A DNA stretch of 64,000 bases from Sialis fuliginosa (lineage: Eukaryota > Arthropoda > Insecta > Megaloptera > Sialidae), in assembly GCA_961205875.1 (NCBI GenBank), contig OY540810.1, forward strand, positions 11,470,001 to 11,534,000, in the 5' to 3' direction. Within the stretch, counting starts at the first letter, position 1. Each line of letters begins with the position of its first letter. The position numbers and the translations under genes are program-made. The notes below the pieces were generated by a model. It was not told the origin of the DNA and ran no database searches. It saw only the letters and a list, made by a program, of their open reading frames with translations. Shown in pieces: positions 54,001 to 64,000 of the stretch.

Positions 54001-55190
54001 CATTTGTTGATGAGAAATAAAAAAAATATATATATATAAAATAGTTTTTGTGATTTTTTCAGATATTTTGAAAAATAAGTTTATAAACTTGCATATCTTT
54101 GAAAAGGTAATTAAATCTTCTATTAAAAATTAAAAAAAAATCATATTACTTATATTTATGAAAATGTAAGTTTGTCTCATATCTCAAAAACTACGAGATT
54201 TATGATTTTTTTTAAATAGACAGTGTTAAACCCTAAAAAAATTCTATATAGAAGGCTATGAAAATTTTGTAGGATGTTAATGCAAAATTAAACTATTACT
54301 TCTTTAAGGTAACTTTTGTCTGATGTACGAAAAATTTCAATAAACTTTTTTTAAGTTTGTAATCGACTTAATTTTTAGTTATGTAGTCAACTTCATATCA
54401 TGCGTTATTTGACGAATACTAATGATATTATTTATAAGTAGGTAATTATTCAGTTTTATCTATGTATATACATAAGTAGGTATGTAACGTTGTAGGTGGA
54501 TAATTTAATGAAATGCAGATATAATAATCGTTATCTTGTTAAATGTATTAAAATTACAATAATTGAAATTATTATTTTATTGATTGCTTATTATTATTTA
54601 TGTTATTATATTATATACCTACTTCATTACACTTAATAGTTAATACCTTGTAGTTTCTCAATTTCTTTACTACCGAGTCATTACCTTATGTTTGAATTAA
54701 TATTAAAAATAAAAGATAACAAATAAGTCGACCATCTCTTAACACCCACACGACACCTTTTATATATTATTATATATATATATACATATGTAAATATTTA
54801 TATGACCATAATTAGGCGTCAAAACTATAAATAATAAGAGTGATGATTTTATTATTTTGTCTTTGCAATATAAAATACGTGCTTTTTAATGAAATAATAT
54901 AAGGCCATAGAAATTGTGTTTACGAAGAATATGTGCCATTTTTTTATATTGATTTTAGTGTGTTTGCCATATAACGCATAAAGTTAGCTGAAGAACTAAA
55001 AATGAAAGTGATTACAAACTTAATATTAAAGTTTTTCGTGTGTCAAAAATTTTAAATTCTATATTAAATGATGTAATATGAATAATTATGATAGCTGTCA
55101 TATTGTGATGTAGGAAAAGCATACATTGTTTAAATGTTATTAAAATTTTAGAAACGGTATCATAGTTATTGGGGTAAGGGTGCGAAGCCT
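54001..55190. other. AT-rich stretch, nothing recognised
   Basis: Low-complexity A/T DNA with a (TA)n run at 54770-54790. No gene or element ends. Confidence 0.4.
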
Positions 55191-55194
55191 CTAG

Positions 55195-55528
55195 TCCTTT
55201 GATATTATAAAACGCAATGTCTGTCTGTCTGCCGTTAGTGCGCTTATCACTGGAGAATCACTTATCCGATTTACGTGTTTTTTTTAATTTATAGATAAGT
55301 TCTTTGCCCAAGTCTTTGTCAGTATATATTTTGTTACATTAGGTAACATAAAGAATAAGTAGTGACGATAATAGCGCGCTCTTTTGCAATACACTGCGTA
55401 AACCGTTAAATATTGAACAATATAATGTAGTAAAGAATTGTGTAGAATAAAAAGATTCAACTATATTTTTCAAAAATCTTAAACAATAATTCCGTAATCC
55501 ACACGAGCGAAGCCGCTGTCACAGCTAG
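55195..55528 (+). mobile_element. Helitron-like element (H3)
   Basis: It starts TCCTTTGATATTATAAAACG, then 'atgtctgtctgtctgccgttagtgcgcttatcactggagaatcacttatccgat', and ends cgagcgaagccgctgtcacagCTAG before T. The AGCG/CGCT stem near the end fits a Helitron 3' hairpin. It is 334 bp and non-coding. Confidence 0.6.
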
Positions 55529-55820
55529 TTTTAAATAATTTAGTAAATTGTTATAAGTAATTTGGATATATACGTATACATTTATTTTTTAACTTAGTTT
55601 ACGTCGGTAAATAATATCTACATTACGGCGTAGAGTATCTACAAGTGTCGACTTTTTTACTTGAATATTATATAGACTAGTAGAGAATTATACAAAATTA
55701 TATAATCATATTACCTAAATAAAAATAATGGGTAAAAAAAATCTATACATAGTTTATACTGCTAATATAATATGCATGTAAATGTTGAAATAATCGGCGT
55801 TTTTCTGTTATATCGTTTGT

Positions 55821-56075
55821 TTGTCTCATTATTTCGTTCCTCGATCCACTTCAGGTTGCGGTGAAAATGTCCAAACCAAATTACTACACTCTACGTTGAT
55901 TAATACTTTTCAAGACGGTCTTCGAATTATAACCTGTACAAAAAAATTGTTTATCCATAAGAAGGCTGTTGAGGTTATGTACCTTGTGACGGATTTCCAC
56001 ACAGACAAGTTCGTTTTTTTGGGGGGGATATTGGAAAACCAAAAACACCTTAATCTATTAATGACACTTATTTAG
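55821..56075 (+). CDS. Hypothetical frame, possibly an exon
   Basis: An acceptor-like atccacttcag at 55842-55852 is followed by an open frame reading CGENVQTKLLHSTLINTFQD and on to VMYLVTDFHTDKFVFLGG, ending at TAG (56073-56075). The part before the AG looks non-coding. Composition is more balanced over 55845-56010. No family or motif is recognised, there is no matching upstream exon, and a G7 run lies in the frame. Confidence 0.25.
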   Translation: MSHYFVPRSTSGCGENVQTKLLHSTLINTFQDGLRIITCTKKLFIHKKAVEVMYLVTDFHTDKFVFLGGILENQKHLNLLMTLI

Positions 56076-56880
56076 GTACTTAGCTATTATGCCGACACGA
56101 ACTTTCGAAATTTTATATTTCTATATTTGACCCTATGTGAAATGTTGTAATATAAAACAGTTTGTAATGGTAGGGATTGATTTTTATCTAAAATAATCCC
56201 CAGCTTGGAGATTAGAGCTAGCAGAGATTATCCTAATTGATGGCAGTTCATTTACTAATTAGAAGTACACGCCAAACAGATATTTTCCACGGTATTTGAG
56301 ATTGAAATTGAAACAAGATTGACTTAAATTCGAGCGAAACGAGATGGCTTTAATTTTCACAAGACAAAAGTGTATGTTGTAAAAGAAACTGGCGAAATTA
56401 GGTCCAAATTGACCTCATGGTGAACAAGAAAAAAAGGATTGAGAAGTTAAATTCAGCATAGTAGATTTTATATTTTAAAATCGATTTTAAACGTATTTTT
56501 ATTTATAAAGTACAAAAATACATTTTTATACCTTAAAATTTTTTTCCGGAGTTCTACATAAATAGATTTTAGTGCCTTTTCGAATTTATAAATATTTATT
56601 TAATTTCAGTCTACTTTTTGAGCTAAACTCATTATGAAGATCGATAGAAGACGAGACATATCTAAATTTTGTCTCTTTCCATCCATATGTAGCCCAATTA
56701 TTAATTTTCTATGTGTGCATCTTCTTATTTTTTCTCTCTTTTACTCTTTATATTTGAGTATTTGTTATTGTACCAATTAACAAAGAAGTACATTTTTTAT
56801 AACGAGCAACTCCGTGCATTTACAATTATCCTATTGATTGTTGTAGGTTGCCAAATGTAAATTATATTATTCCATGTCTA
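56076..56880. other. No gene recognised
   Basis: Balanced patches at 56200-56400 contain no long frames. No element ends. Confidence 0.3.
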
Positions 56881-56885
56881 AAACA

Positions 56886-56960
56886 ATTAAGTTCCTGATG
56901 AGGACTTCTTATGAAATCGAAACACGTGTCGAGTGACTGTTTTCTTGTGGTTAAAGTGTA
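56886..56960 (+). ncRNA. Hammerhead-core-like sequence (speculative)
   Basis: CCTGATGAGGACTTCTTATG continues AAATCGAAACACGTGTCGAG. It has the order CUGAUGA, imperfect stem II, GAAA, a loopless ACAC/GUGU stem III, then GUC with a weak four-pair stem I. That is the layout of a hammerhead ribozyme. Stem II is poor, so this may be chance or a decayed copy. Confidence 0.25.
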
Positions 56961-56964
56961 TATA

Positions 56965-57530
56965 CAGTAAAACTTCGTTTTAACGCTCTTGAGCGGATCG
57001 AATCAAAACGCGATATAAACCGGATAGCGCAATAAACGGGGAAAATAAATTAGAAAATAAATATTTATCCTGAAAATTAAATGTAAAATCATAATTTGAT
57101 CATAATATAAAAGAAGAAATTACATACGTTATGTGGATTATGTATTTGAAGCATTTTTCTCGATTTCTTAATGATTTTTAAGAATAGAATGCAGAGTTGA
57201 ACCCGGAATTCCAAGTCTTCGCTAAATCTTTTTGTTTATTTTCGTTAAATGACTATTTTTTCCGCTAAAGAGAGTTTGGAATGATCAATACTTGCACAAC
57301 AAATGTTGAATTTTGATAAACGGTTTTCGTTGTTATATAATAAAAAAAGCGTTAACAAAGTTTTCCGCGTTATAAATGGGATCTGAGAGCGTTAAAAACG
57401 GGTTTATTTGTATATTAAGTGTCGGAGTCGGGACCATGGCAAAAGCACGTTATACACAGGATGATGCTATAAACGGGAGCGTTATATTGAATGAAACTTC
57501 AATATAACGCTCCCGTTTCATTGTATTTAG
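56965..57530. mobile_element. Tigger/pogo-like element with terminal hairpin
   Basis: The left end TA|CAGTAAAACTTCGTTTTAAC is typical of pogo/Tigger-type termini. The interior carries cgatataaaccggatagcgc and 'gcgttataaatgggatctgagagcgttaaaaacg'. The right side ends in a 21-bp inverted repeat (57471-57491 and 57498-57518, aaacgggagcgttatattga...). No transposase frame. Confidence 0.5.
57471..57518. repeat. Perfect 21-bp hairpin
   Basis: 57471-57491 is the exact reverse complement of 57498-57518 around the loop tgaaac. Confidence 0.9.
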
Positions 57531-57689
57531 TTTAAGTGAATAAGAAACCAGTTTTTTCGTTTTTCAGTAATATTATTCCAGATTATAAAAAATATACAAT
57601 TATTTATTTTAAAAAACATTTCAATAATGAAATAAATACAATCGCCAATACAAACAAACCTAACAACCTCAGACCCAAACTGGAATAAT

Positions 57690-57705
57690 ACACACACACA
57701 CACAC
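57690..57705. repeat. (CA)n microsatellite
   Basis: Short CA repeat beside a GC-elevated patch. Confidence 0.85.
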
Positions 57706-57714
57706 ATATACATC

Positions 57715-57905
57715 GATAGCTAGTTTTGTGTTGTTGTTGTGTCCAAGCGGCACGAGTTCTTCGATGGACCTAGATGTTGTGCGATGGAATGCGGCCACCG
57801 CTGTATCTAATTCTGCAGATCATTACGAGAACATCTCGTCACCCTCATTACGTATACGCGCGCGAGCGTTCTCATCTGTGTAGTTACTACGTCAGCGGTA
57901 CTTAA
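57715..57905. other. GC-elevated island, possible promoter
   Basis: A CpG-containing patch (gtatacgcgcgcgagcgttc, tgcggccaccgctg) of about 190 bases. The minus-strand 64-codon frame here has no ATG and runs into the CA repeat, so I do not call it coding. A promoter/first exon or an unrecognised repeat are both possible. Confidence 0.3.
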
Positions 57906-57948
57906 TATTTTACTTATATCGATTACTATTCACATTTTATTTCATCTT

Positions 57949-58455
57949 CAATAATTACTTCAAAATAAATGCTATCAAATGAATCCATGTGCGTCTTCTG
58001 GAAGGAGGGGATGTGGTATCTCCCCTCCTTCTCACTGGGTTTGGGTAAATTGATACAATACTGTGTGGAAAAAAATTAAGTAATCCATACTAATATTATA
58101 AATGCGAAAGTATGTCTATCTGTTTGTTACCTTTGAACGGCTTAACTGCTGTACCGATCTTGATAAAATTTGGCAGGGAGATAGCTTGATATTTGTACGC
58201 GCGACCTATGTTATCGACTATCATAACAGAAATCAGTATTACCTAACCTTCTTTTTTTCATAGGTGTTATATCTGCCAGCTCTTATCTAATCTAAATTCC
58301 ACGCGAACGAAGTTAATTACTTCAAAATAAATGCTATCAAATGAGTCCATGAGCGTCTTCAAGAAGGGGGAGTACTTCCTCCTCCCCCTCGGGATTGGGT
58401 AAATTGATACAATACTGTACTCTACTCATCTGACCATATGTGGAAAAAATTAAGT
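57949..58455. repeat. Direct duplication separated by a Helitron-like element
   Basis: The sequence 'aattacttcaaaataaatgctatcaaatga.tccatg.gcgtctt' through 'gggtaaattgatacaatactg' and 'aaaattaagtaat' occurs at about 57949-58083 and 58314-58457, each with a C/G-rich middle. The H1 element 58084-58312 lies between. Confidence 0.75.
58084..58312 (+). mobile_element. Helitron-like element (H1), 3' truncated
   Basis: It starts TCCATACTAATATTATAAAT after A, has aatttggcagggagatagct and atttgtacgcgcgacctatg, and stops at 'cacgcgaacgaag', within the 3' hairpin, where the second copy of the flanking duplication begins. Confidence 0.65.
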
Positions 58456-58599
58456 AATTAAATAATAAATAATTAATTATCGACAAGCTTTACTCCTGTC
58501 TGATGCCCTTAATGAACATATTGTATTGAAAATCAAGATTCAAATTATTTTCGGTATTTAACCTTTAACTACACTCTCTGAGTATATTATACAATATAT

Positions 58600-58640
58600 G
58601 TACGTATATCTCAAGAACGAGGCATTTTACGTGAAAATTA
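58600..58640 (-). repeat. Repeat R fragment
   Basis: 'atctcaagaacgaggcattttacgtgaaaatt' is the inverse of the repeat R core at 33285-33315 and 63265-63300. Confidence 0.4.
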
Positions 58641-59373
58641 TGCATCTAGCTTTCTGTAAAGTATAAGATTTTCTATAAAAATTTTACAACAATGTTATGT
58701 TATAACAACTTTTGTATTAAAAAGAATCACTTTTCAGACTATATTTTTTACTTGATTAATTTATAAAATAGTCAGTAAAAAGTTTGAGAACGACTGTATT
58801 AGTGTTGTTGGTGCGCAACATACTTTTGTTGTCCCTCGAGAAAATTATAATCTCAATCTTTCGATTGTGTAGCTGTTGGACAATACAAGCAGTTCTCAAA
58901 ATTTTCAAATTAAAAATTTTATAATCTTATACAAAAATAATTTATTTTTTGAGAACATTTTTAGTCAAAATGAGAGTAGTTTTACTCATATAGTTATTCT
59001 GCTGTACTTAGGTAAAAGGCAGTAATATATTTTCAAAATTTTTATTTTTGGGTATAAACGATTTTCTACACGTTATTAAGGAAAAAGTAATAAAATATGA
59101 TTTACTAACGAGATACAAACATTTTTAGTTTACTGCTTTTCGTAATTTGGTTGCTTATTCAAAATGAAAAGGCAGTAAATACTCTTTTCAAACAATAAAG
59201 GCAGTAAAGGTTATAATTTTAACATGTAATAAGACACTAGCATTAAATAACCCTCAGACTATTTATAAAGTTAGTGGGACCTGAAAGTACATTCGCAAAA
59301 ATGGTATCCTGTATTTTCTCAATTTTTACATTTTGCTTCTTAACTATCCCTTTTATCTGAAGTATGTATATTA
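58641..59373. other. AT-rich stretch, nothing recognised
   Basis: 'aaaggcagtaa' recurs at about 59016, 59170 and 59210, a weak direct repeat. No gene seen. Confidence 0.35.
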
Positions 59374-59636
59374 ATGTCCGGTATTATAAAAGAGCTAAGA
59401 AAGCAAGCAAATGGGATATTAATTCTGTGATAGTATCTATGGATTAGTTATGGAACTTAGAACAGCGATACTTTAACTTATTATAACACTGTTGGTGAAT
59501 CTGACTGTACTAAATAATTTTCATAATATCACGATTGTTTTAATATTGTTAGTTTTTACATACCACGCGTTGAAACCTCATTTGATAGTGCTTGCAAGTT
59601 TGCAAATTTTGTTAGCTCGTTTATAATACCGAACAT
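59374..59636. mobile_element. MITE family D, complete
   Basis: The ends ATGTCCGGTATTATAAAAGA and (inverted) ATGTTCGGTATTATAAACGA, continuing gctaa. The interior words atagtatctatggattag and 'gatactttaacttattataacac' match the inverse of 25874-26194. It is non-coding. Confidence 0.7.
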
Positions 59637-59754
59637 AAGTATACAATCCGCGCAGTTCGATATTTGAATGGCAATTTTTACTCAATTTGGTTTCAAATGT
59701 CCATTGTGTCTAATTTCCATCAAAGTATAAACTAAAATAAAATAGTATCTACTC

Positions 59755-60260
59755 AGTGTTGGTCTCTTGTTTAATTGAATTTACTAAATTAGAAATATTT
59801 GATGATATCTGATTACTGCCATTACTGAATTATAATCTATTGATACTTAACTCTAAAACAACTTAATTTGATGACAATCGACCAATGGGTGTTAAAATGG
59901 TGGTTTAAACTAATTATTAGTGTAATCAATTTATTAATCATGATATTATCATAGCATTTGTTTTACATTGATCCAAAGCTTACAATTCTTTATTTTATAC
60001 CTTTTGTGTCGTAGTACTTATCATTTTGTCATCATTAGCAATGTCCATCACTAGGTGCCCATCAAAAAACATAAACAAAATAATAGGTTATCATTTAAAA
60101 AAAAAACAGACTATATTTGCGGACTTTTTGGTAATGGAATTGATTTGATAAACGTGAGTTTATGAGAATTAAAAATAAGAAGCCCATCAATTCCATAATC
60201 CCATATAACAGTACGCCTTGTTCTTAAAGCGGCCAAGACTGGTGCCAATATCTTAGTTGT
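59755..60260 (+). mobile_element. MITE family G, near complete
   Basis: It runs from 'cagtgttggtctcttgtttaattgaatttac' to 'cttgttcttaaagcggccaagactggtgccaatatctta'. The right terminus is well preserved; the left terminus before 'cagtgttgg' is shortened. Confidence 0.65.
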
Positions 60261-61725
60261 CAACTTCTACACGTTACGAACGTATAAAATCTTCTCTGAA
60301 ACCAGGTCAAATACTTCTTTTAACTCTGCATAACACAAATGTAAAAGCAATTTTCTTTTATCCAAGTATTTTGATTTTTGCGACGAGGATTTTTCAAATA
60401 CCGTTCCATCTCTAGCAATGCTTTTAAAGCTGAATCTACAATCCGACGTACTAGAGGATTTATTCCGCTTCTTTACATTAAAGTTAAAATTTATTTAGCA
60501 CTTTTATATAAATACCAAATAACAGTGTAACTTTGAGATAAAACATTAGTAGGTACCTAATTAAAAAAAAATTACGAAAAGATTATTTAAAATATTTAAT
60601 TTTTATTTATCTACTACAGTGGTTTAAAGGAGGGGGGGGGGGGGGGCAAAATTAATTCGCTTTAACTTTTGAAACAAAATTCTCTGGTGTAACTAAATGA
60701 GTTTTTTACCCTTCATTTTCAAAATTTGCAGTATCTCGAGGTTTTAAAATTGTCTCCTCCCTCCATTTACACATGTTTCTCATATAAATTATTTACGAAG
60801 ATAATTTTTCTGCATTGACTAATTCAATATGAACTTAATCCTATATGTAAACACTTATCAATTTTTTGACTTAATCAGCAATACCAACTTAAAGAAATTA
60901 TGTAGAATAAAAAAACTTTTCTTTGTTGAAAAAAAATGCACATAATAAAAAATCAGCATAAAGTCCACTTGTACTGCCAATGTCCTTAGAAATTACCAAA
61001 TTTTGAAGGAAGAATAGAAATTGTTTTATTTTCATCAATAAATTGAAAACTGTACGTAATATTGACAAGTTTAAATACGAATTTTAGTCGTCAATTTAAT
61101 GTATATAACAGGCATTAATTATAATAATAGAGTAAAATTATAAAAATTAATTAAAAATCTGTCATATAAAACAATTTCTAAAAATAGGATAGAATTTAAA
61201 ATGTTATTATTGGCAAAATAAACAAAGAAAAAAATTAGTAAAAATATGCCAGGGTCAAATTCTTTAGCTTCCTTTCCAACCCAATACAAACTCTTCCTTT
61301 GTATTTAAACATAACAGACGTAAGGTGTTCTAACGAACTTTATCAGTGGTGTAGATATGAGGTTTTTTTTCGATAATGTTTAATTAACATTTAATGTTTA
61401 ATTAACATTTTAAATTCACTTGAAAATATATATGAGACATGTATAAAGATATACATGATGTTAAAACATTCGTAGGAATTTTCAAGAAATAGTTTACAAA
61501 TGCATGCTAATGGGTGTAAATTTTAAGTTGAAAAAATATTAATATCATAAATTATTTTTGGTTTGATGGACGATTTAAAATTGAATATTTATAAAAATTA
61601 TTTTTCTCTATTGGCGACTTTACGTAGATACTGTATGAAAGAAACCACAAAATAAGTTTATCACGTAATAATTCCACATAGAATTAGAAATTAATGATTT
61701 TTGGATTTTTCCTTTACTTGTGCTA
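60261..61725. other. AT-rich stretch with G15 tract, no gene
   Basis: A run of 15 G lies at 60632-60646, followed by a C/T-rich patch near 60750. 'taatgtttaattaacattt' at 61376-61413 is a short direct/inverted repeat. No coding signal. Confidence 0.35.
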
Positions 61726-61727
61726 TG

Positions 61728-62012
61728 AGACCTTCCTTCGTACCAAATTTCAAGATTCTAGTTCAACGGGAAGTGCCCTATAAGTTTTGATGATTAGAGA
61801 GTCAATTTGTCAGTATCAAAATACGCTTTGAAAGTTTGTATCTTGTTATTGCATTGAATTAGAAACTTAAATATTTTACAGGAATATGAGGCCATAGACC
61901 TTAGTATTTAGTATTAATTTGAACTTGGTACCTCTAGCCGTTCCTGAGAAAGGGGTCTTGATGGACAGACAGACGGACAACAAAGTGATCCGTAAAAAAA
62001 GAATATTTACCT
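61728..62012 (-). repeat. Dispersed 'gaacccttatag' repeat (F'), minus strand
   Basis: 'gaccttccttcgtaccaaatttcaagattctagttcaacgggaagtgccctataag' and 'cttggtacctctagccgttcctgagaaaggggtcttgatggacagacagacggacaacaaagtgat' match, inverted, 13925-14015. Confidence 0.5.
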
Positions 62013-62650
62013 TCAATTGGTCTTGAAGTCATCTACTAAATAAAAAATAAATTATACCATTTTGCTTCCCTTTTATCAATAATATTTTTTTTTCTAAAAT
62101 GCATATAGTTCTCGAAAAATGTATATCCTGTAAATAAATGAATATCTTTGTGAAATATTTGTGTAATTTAATTTGTTTGTTCATTCAATTGTTTATAAAA
62201 ATATTGAGCACAATTTACAAAAACAATTTCACTGCAATTGACTTCAAAAATGTAAAAACCAATGACTGATAAATTGATTTATAAATGAATGAATGAAATT
62301 TTCGATTTTACGCCTCTGCATTTCGACTCGTTGAATCAAAAAACGCACAGAACGGGTTCTGTTTATGTAAATTCATAAAATCGTATCACAAACAAGGACA
62401 GACTCTACTCTCTTTCTTGGGCACGTATTCTTGCTACCAATAAATCGAAATTGGAACATATTTTGTACTAAAAATTATATGATTCGCTTTATTTCATTCA
62501 AAACAACGAAATTTACTAATATTGTTATGTATTTAGAAATAATTTAAAATTATTTTTGTAACTTTTAACTTTATATCTCTATTTGATTTTATTTGTATGA
62601 ATGAATGTTACGTAACATTTGAATATGACCCCCTATCCCCAATATAGCTG
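62013..62650. other. No gene recognised
   Basis: AT-rich with a balanced patch at 62315-62420 lacking long frames. Confidence 0.35.
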
Positions 62651-62652
62651 TA

Positions 62653-62665
62653 CCCCCCCCCCCCC
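62653..62665. repeat. C13 homopolymer
   Basis: Thirteen C in AT-rich surroundings, next to 'tatgaccccctatcccc'. Confidence 0.9.
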
Positions 62666-62772
62666 AAACATTACGAGGATTATGGGCGTTCCCATAGTTG
62701 TCTTCTCTTATTATTTATTAAGTCGATAGTTATCATAATTATTTTGCCAACTGAAATACTTAGACTTTAGGT

Positions 62773-62919
62773 CGATCCAGATTATCGAGCCGGTCTCGGT
62801 CTGGGCTCGCTACAATCAAATATAAATAAACAATGAAATCATTTAAAGGTATCGCTCCAATACAGTATTACTATACTGAATATTTGACTGGAACGAGACC
62901 GGCTTGATAGTCTGGATCG
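62773..62919. mobile_element. Foldback MITE with about 26-bp inverted ends
   Basis: The left CGATCCAGATTATCGAGCCG...GTCTCG and right (inverted) CGATCCAGACTATCAAGCCG...GTCTCG match with few differences over about 26 bp. The 147-bp element is less AT-rich than its flanks. No clear target duplication. Confidence 0.7.
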
Positions 62920-63234
62920 CCTCTTATTGTAAAACATGTGCGACTTTGACTGTACATGCATCACTGTTTTAATACCGCACGTACCGCGCATGCGTTAAAT
63001 TACTTGTAATAAGCGTCATTTAACTAGATAATAAAATATACAAACGTGAATTAAAAAACATCAGCCAAGTGAGTGCTTCCTCGCGCAAAATTTAGCGAAA
63101 GTAGTTTTATACAATTTTATTGGAAAATAATAATTCGATTTTTTTTTTAATACGTGCCTGATTATTATAAATGACATTTAAGCTTCGTATGGGAATATTT
63201 AACTACAAAAGTTATGGTAACCTTTTTGAAAATG

Positions 63235-63470
63235 TAATACTCTACAAAAAAGATTCTTTAAAATTTTCACGTAACATGTGTCGTTCTTAAGATATCTTAA
63301 AAAAATAACTATTTTGGGATGCAATCTTGGGACAATTAACTAGCTAGACCCAACCAGCAAACAAAGTTTGATTAATTTCGGTTCAGTGGTTGACAAGGAT
63401 TCAGGAGACAGACAGACAGACATGGAACGAAAAGTGTTTGTCTTGACTTGAAACAGAAAGATAAAATGAA
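63235..63470 (+). repeat. Dispersed repeat R
   Basis: 'tctacaaaaaagattctttaaaattttcacgtaacatgtgtcgttcttaagatat' and 'aaacaaagtttgattaatttcggttcagtggtt' match 33240-33390. The tail 'gtctgtcttgacttgaaacag'-like sequence matches 52270-52300. Confidence 0.5.
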
Positions 63471-63487
63471 ATAAAAAAATATTGTAA

Positions 63488-63788
63488 ACTAACTCTACTC
63501 GCGACTTCGTACGCGTGGTAATATAGATTTCTGTTATGATGACAGTCGATAAAACATGCTTTTAGTTTCGAATTTGCACGCTGGATGTCTACGCCAAAAA
63601 GAGTGTAACCAATCGCTCGTACAAATGCCACACACTCATTTTTTATCTAATAAATTTTCGGGATACAAAGTAGAGTATGTCCTTCCTCAGGATGCAAGCT
63701 ATCTCCCTGCCAAATTTCATCTAGATCGGTTCAGCGATTTAGCCGTGAAAAGGTAACAAACAGAAATACATATTTTCTCATTTGTAAT
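63488..63788 (-). mobile_element. Helitron-like element (H1), minus strand, interrupted
   Basis: On the minus strand: the 3' hairpin CGCGTACGAAGTCGCG and end agagTTAG (a variant of CTAG) at the left. gatagcttgcatcctgagga and ggctaaatcgctgaaccgat are in the body. The 5' end 'tattacaaatga' is interrupted at a TA by the element starting at 63790. Confidence 0.6.
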
Positions 63789-63789
63789 A

Positions 63790-64000
63790 CAGGATGGACC
63801 AATAGTCTATTAACATTTGAGAAGCCCGCTGTTTTTGCGTGGGTGGGGGTATCGGAGTGGGGAGAGTATCAAACGCGAGAGAGGCTAATAGGGATTTAGT
63901 GCCATGGCATTGAAGCCTAAGAGACTGCAGTTTGGCACACTTTCATTTAAACGGCCATGTTAACCGGCAAAATTGCAGATACTGGAGTGACACTAAACCA
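63790..64000 (+). mobile_element. Tc1/mariner-like element, runs off window
   Basis: The left end TA|CAGGATGGACCAATAGTCTA is followed by 'agaagcccgctgtttttgcgtgggtgggggtatcggagtgggg'. After only about 145 bases comes a transposase-like frame (63936-64000). That is too close to the terminus for a complete gene, so the element is probably internally deleted. Confidence 0.55.
63936..64000 (+). pseudogene. DDE transposase fragment (Tc1/mariner superfamily)
   Basis: The frame reads AHFHLNGHVNRQNCRYWSDT then KP at the window edge. This matches the conserved block around the second catalytic Asp region of insect mariner-like transposases of the AHFHL-G-VN-QN-R-W type. In frame, a stop lies about 12 codons upstream (within 'tggcattgaagcc'), so the N-terminal half is missing. 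It continues beyond the window. Confidence 0.6.

Noticed and set aside
57604-57798. 64-codon minus-strand frame over the CpG island
   Set aside because: It lacks an ATG, runs through a CA repeat and ends in AT-rich sequence.

Overview
This window looks like AT-rich, gene-poor DNA from an insect. The reasons are the strongly A/T-biased background, split coding segments with GT..AG borders, and a dense layer of dispersed repeats typical of insect genomes: short Helitron-like elements ending in CTAG, hAT, Tc1/mariner, pogo/Tigger-like and piggyBac-like MITEs, Penelope-like fragments and a 5'-truncated non-LTR retrotransposon. Two repeat types (the 'gggttccg' and 'accgacttcaaaa' families) and the Helitron-like family resemble ones I associate with Lepidoptera, but the sequence alone does not fix the order. 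I see no bacterial genes, CRISPR array, rRNA or confident tRNA.

Coding content is small. A plausible first coding exon (65 codons, plus strand) lies at 2397-2591. A multi-exon gene or gene relic lies on the minus strand between 41377 and 39091. Its last three exons join in phase (39846-39743, 39666-39444, 39197-39091), but the middle one carries three TAR stop codons within seven codons, so it is probably a pseudogene. Its product is not recognised. A LINE C-terminal fragment (9567-9932) and a transposase fragment at the right edge (63936-64000) are the only transposon proteins recognised.

Layout. 1-5 kb: a hAT MITE, the first-exon candidate, a Helitron-like element and AT-rich DNA. 5-14 kb: MITEs, a Penelope-like inverted insertion (7237-7459) and a Helitron-like element split by a LINE. 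14-16.2 kb: a foldback, a 500-bp tandem duplication and a 40-bp near-perfect palindrome. 17-31 kb: piggyBac-like, hAT and Tc1-type MITEs plus mosaics. 31-38 kb: hAT elements, including one hosting a piggyBac-like element, and two long foldbacks. 39-41.5 kb: the spliced gene or relic. 42-52 kb: more MITEs, a 250-bp tandem array and a 1.25-kb hAT derivative with its own minisatellite. 53-58 kb: GC-elevated islands, a Tigger-like element and a duplication around a Helitron. 59-64 kb: two full-length MITEs, a foldback, and a Helitron-like element interrupted by a Tc1/mariner-like element running off the window.

The best leads are the stop-codon cluster in the spliced gene, the Penelope-like insertion with 13-bp target duplication, the piggyBac-like MITEs with palindromic subterminal motifs, and the 14.7-16.2 kb composite structure.
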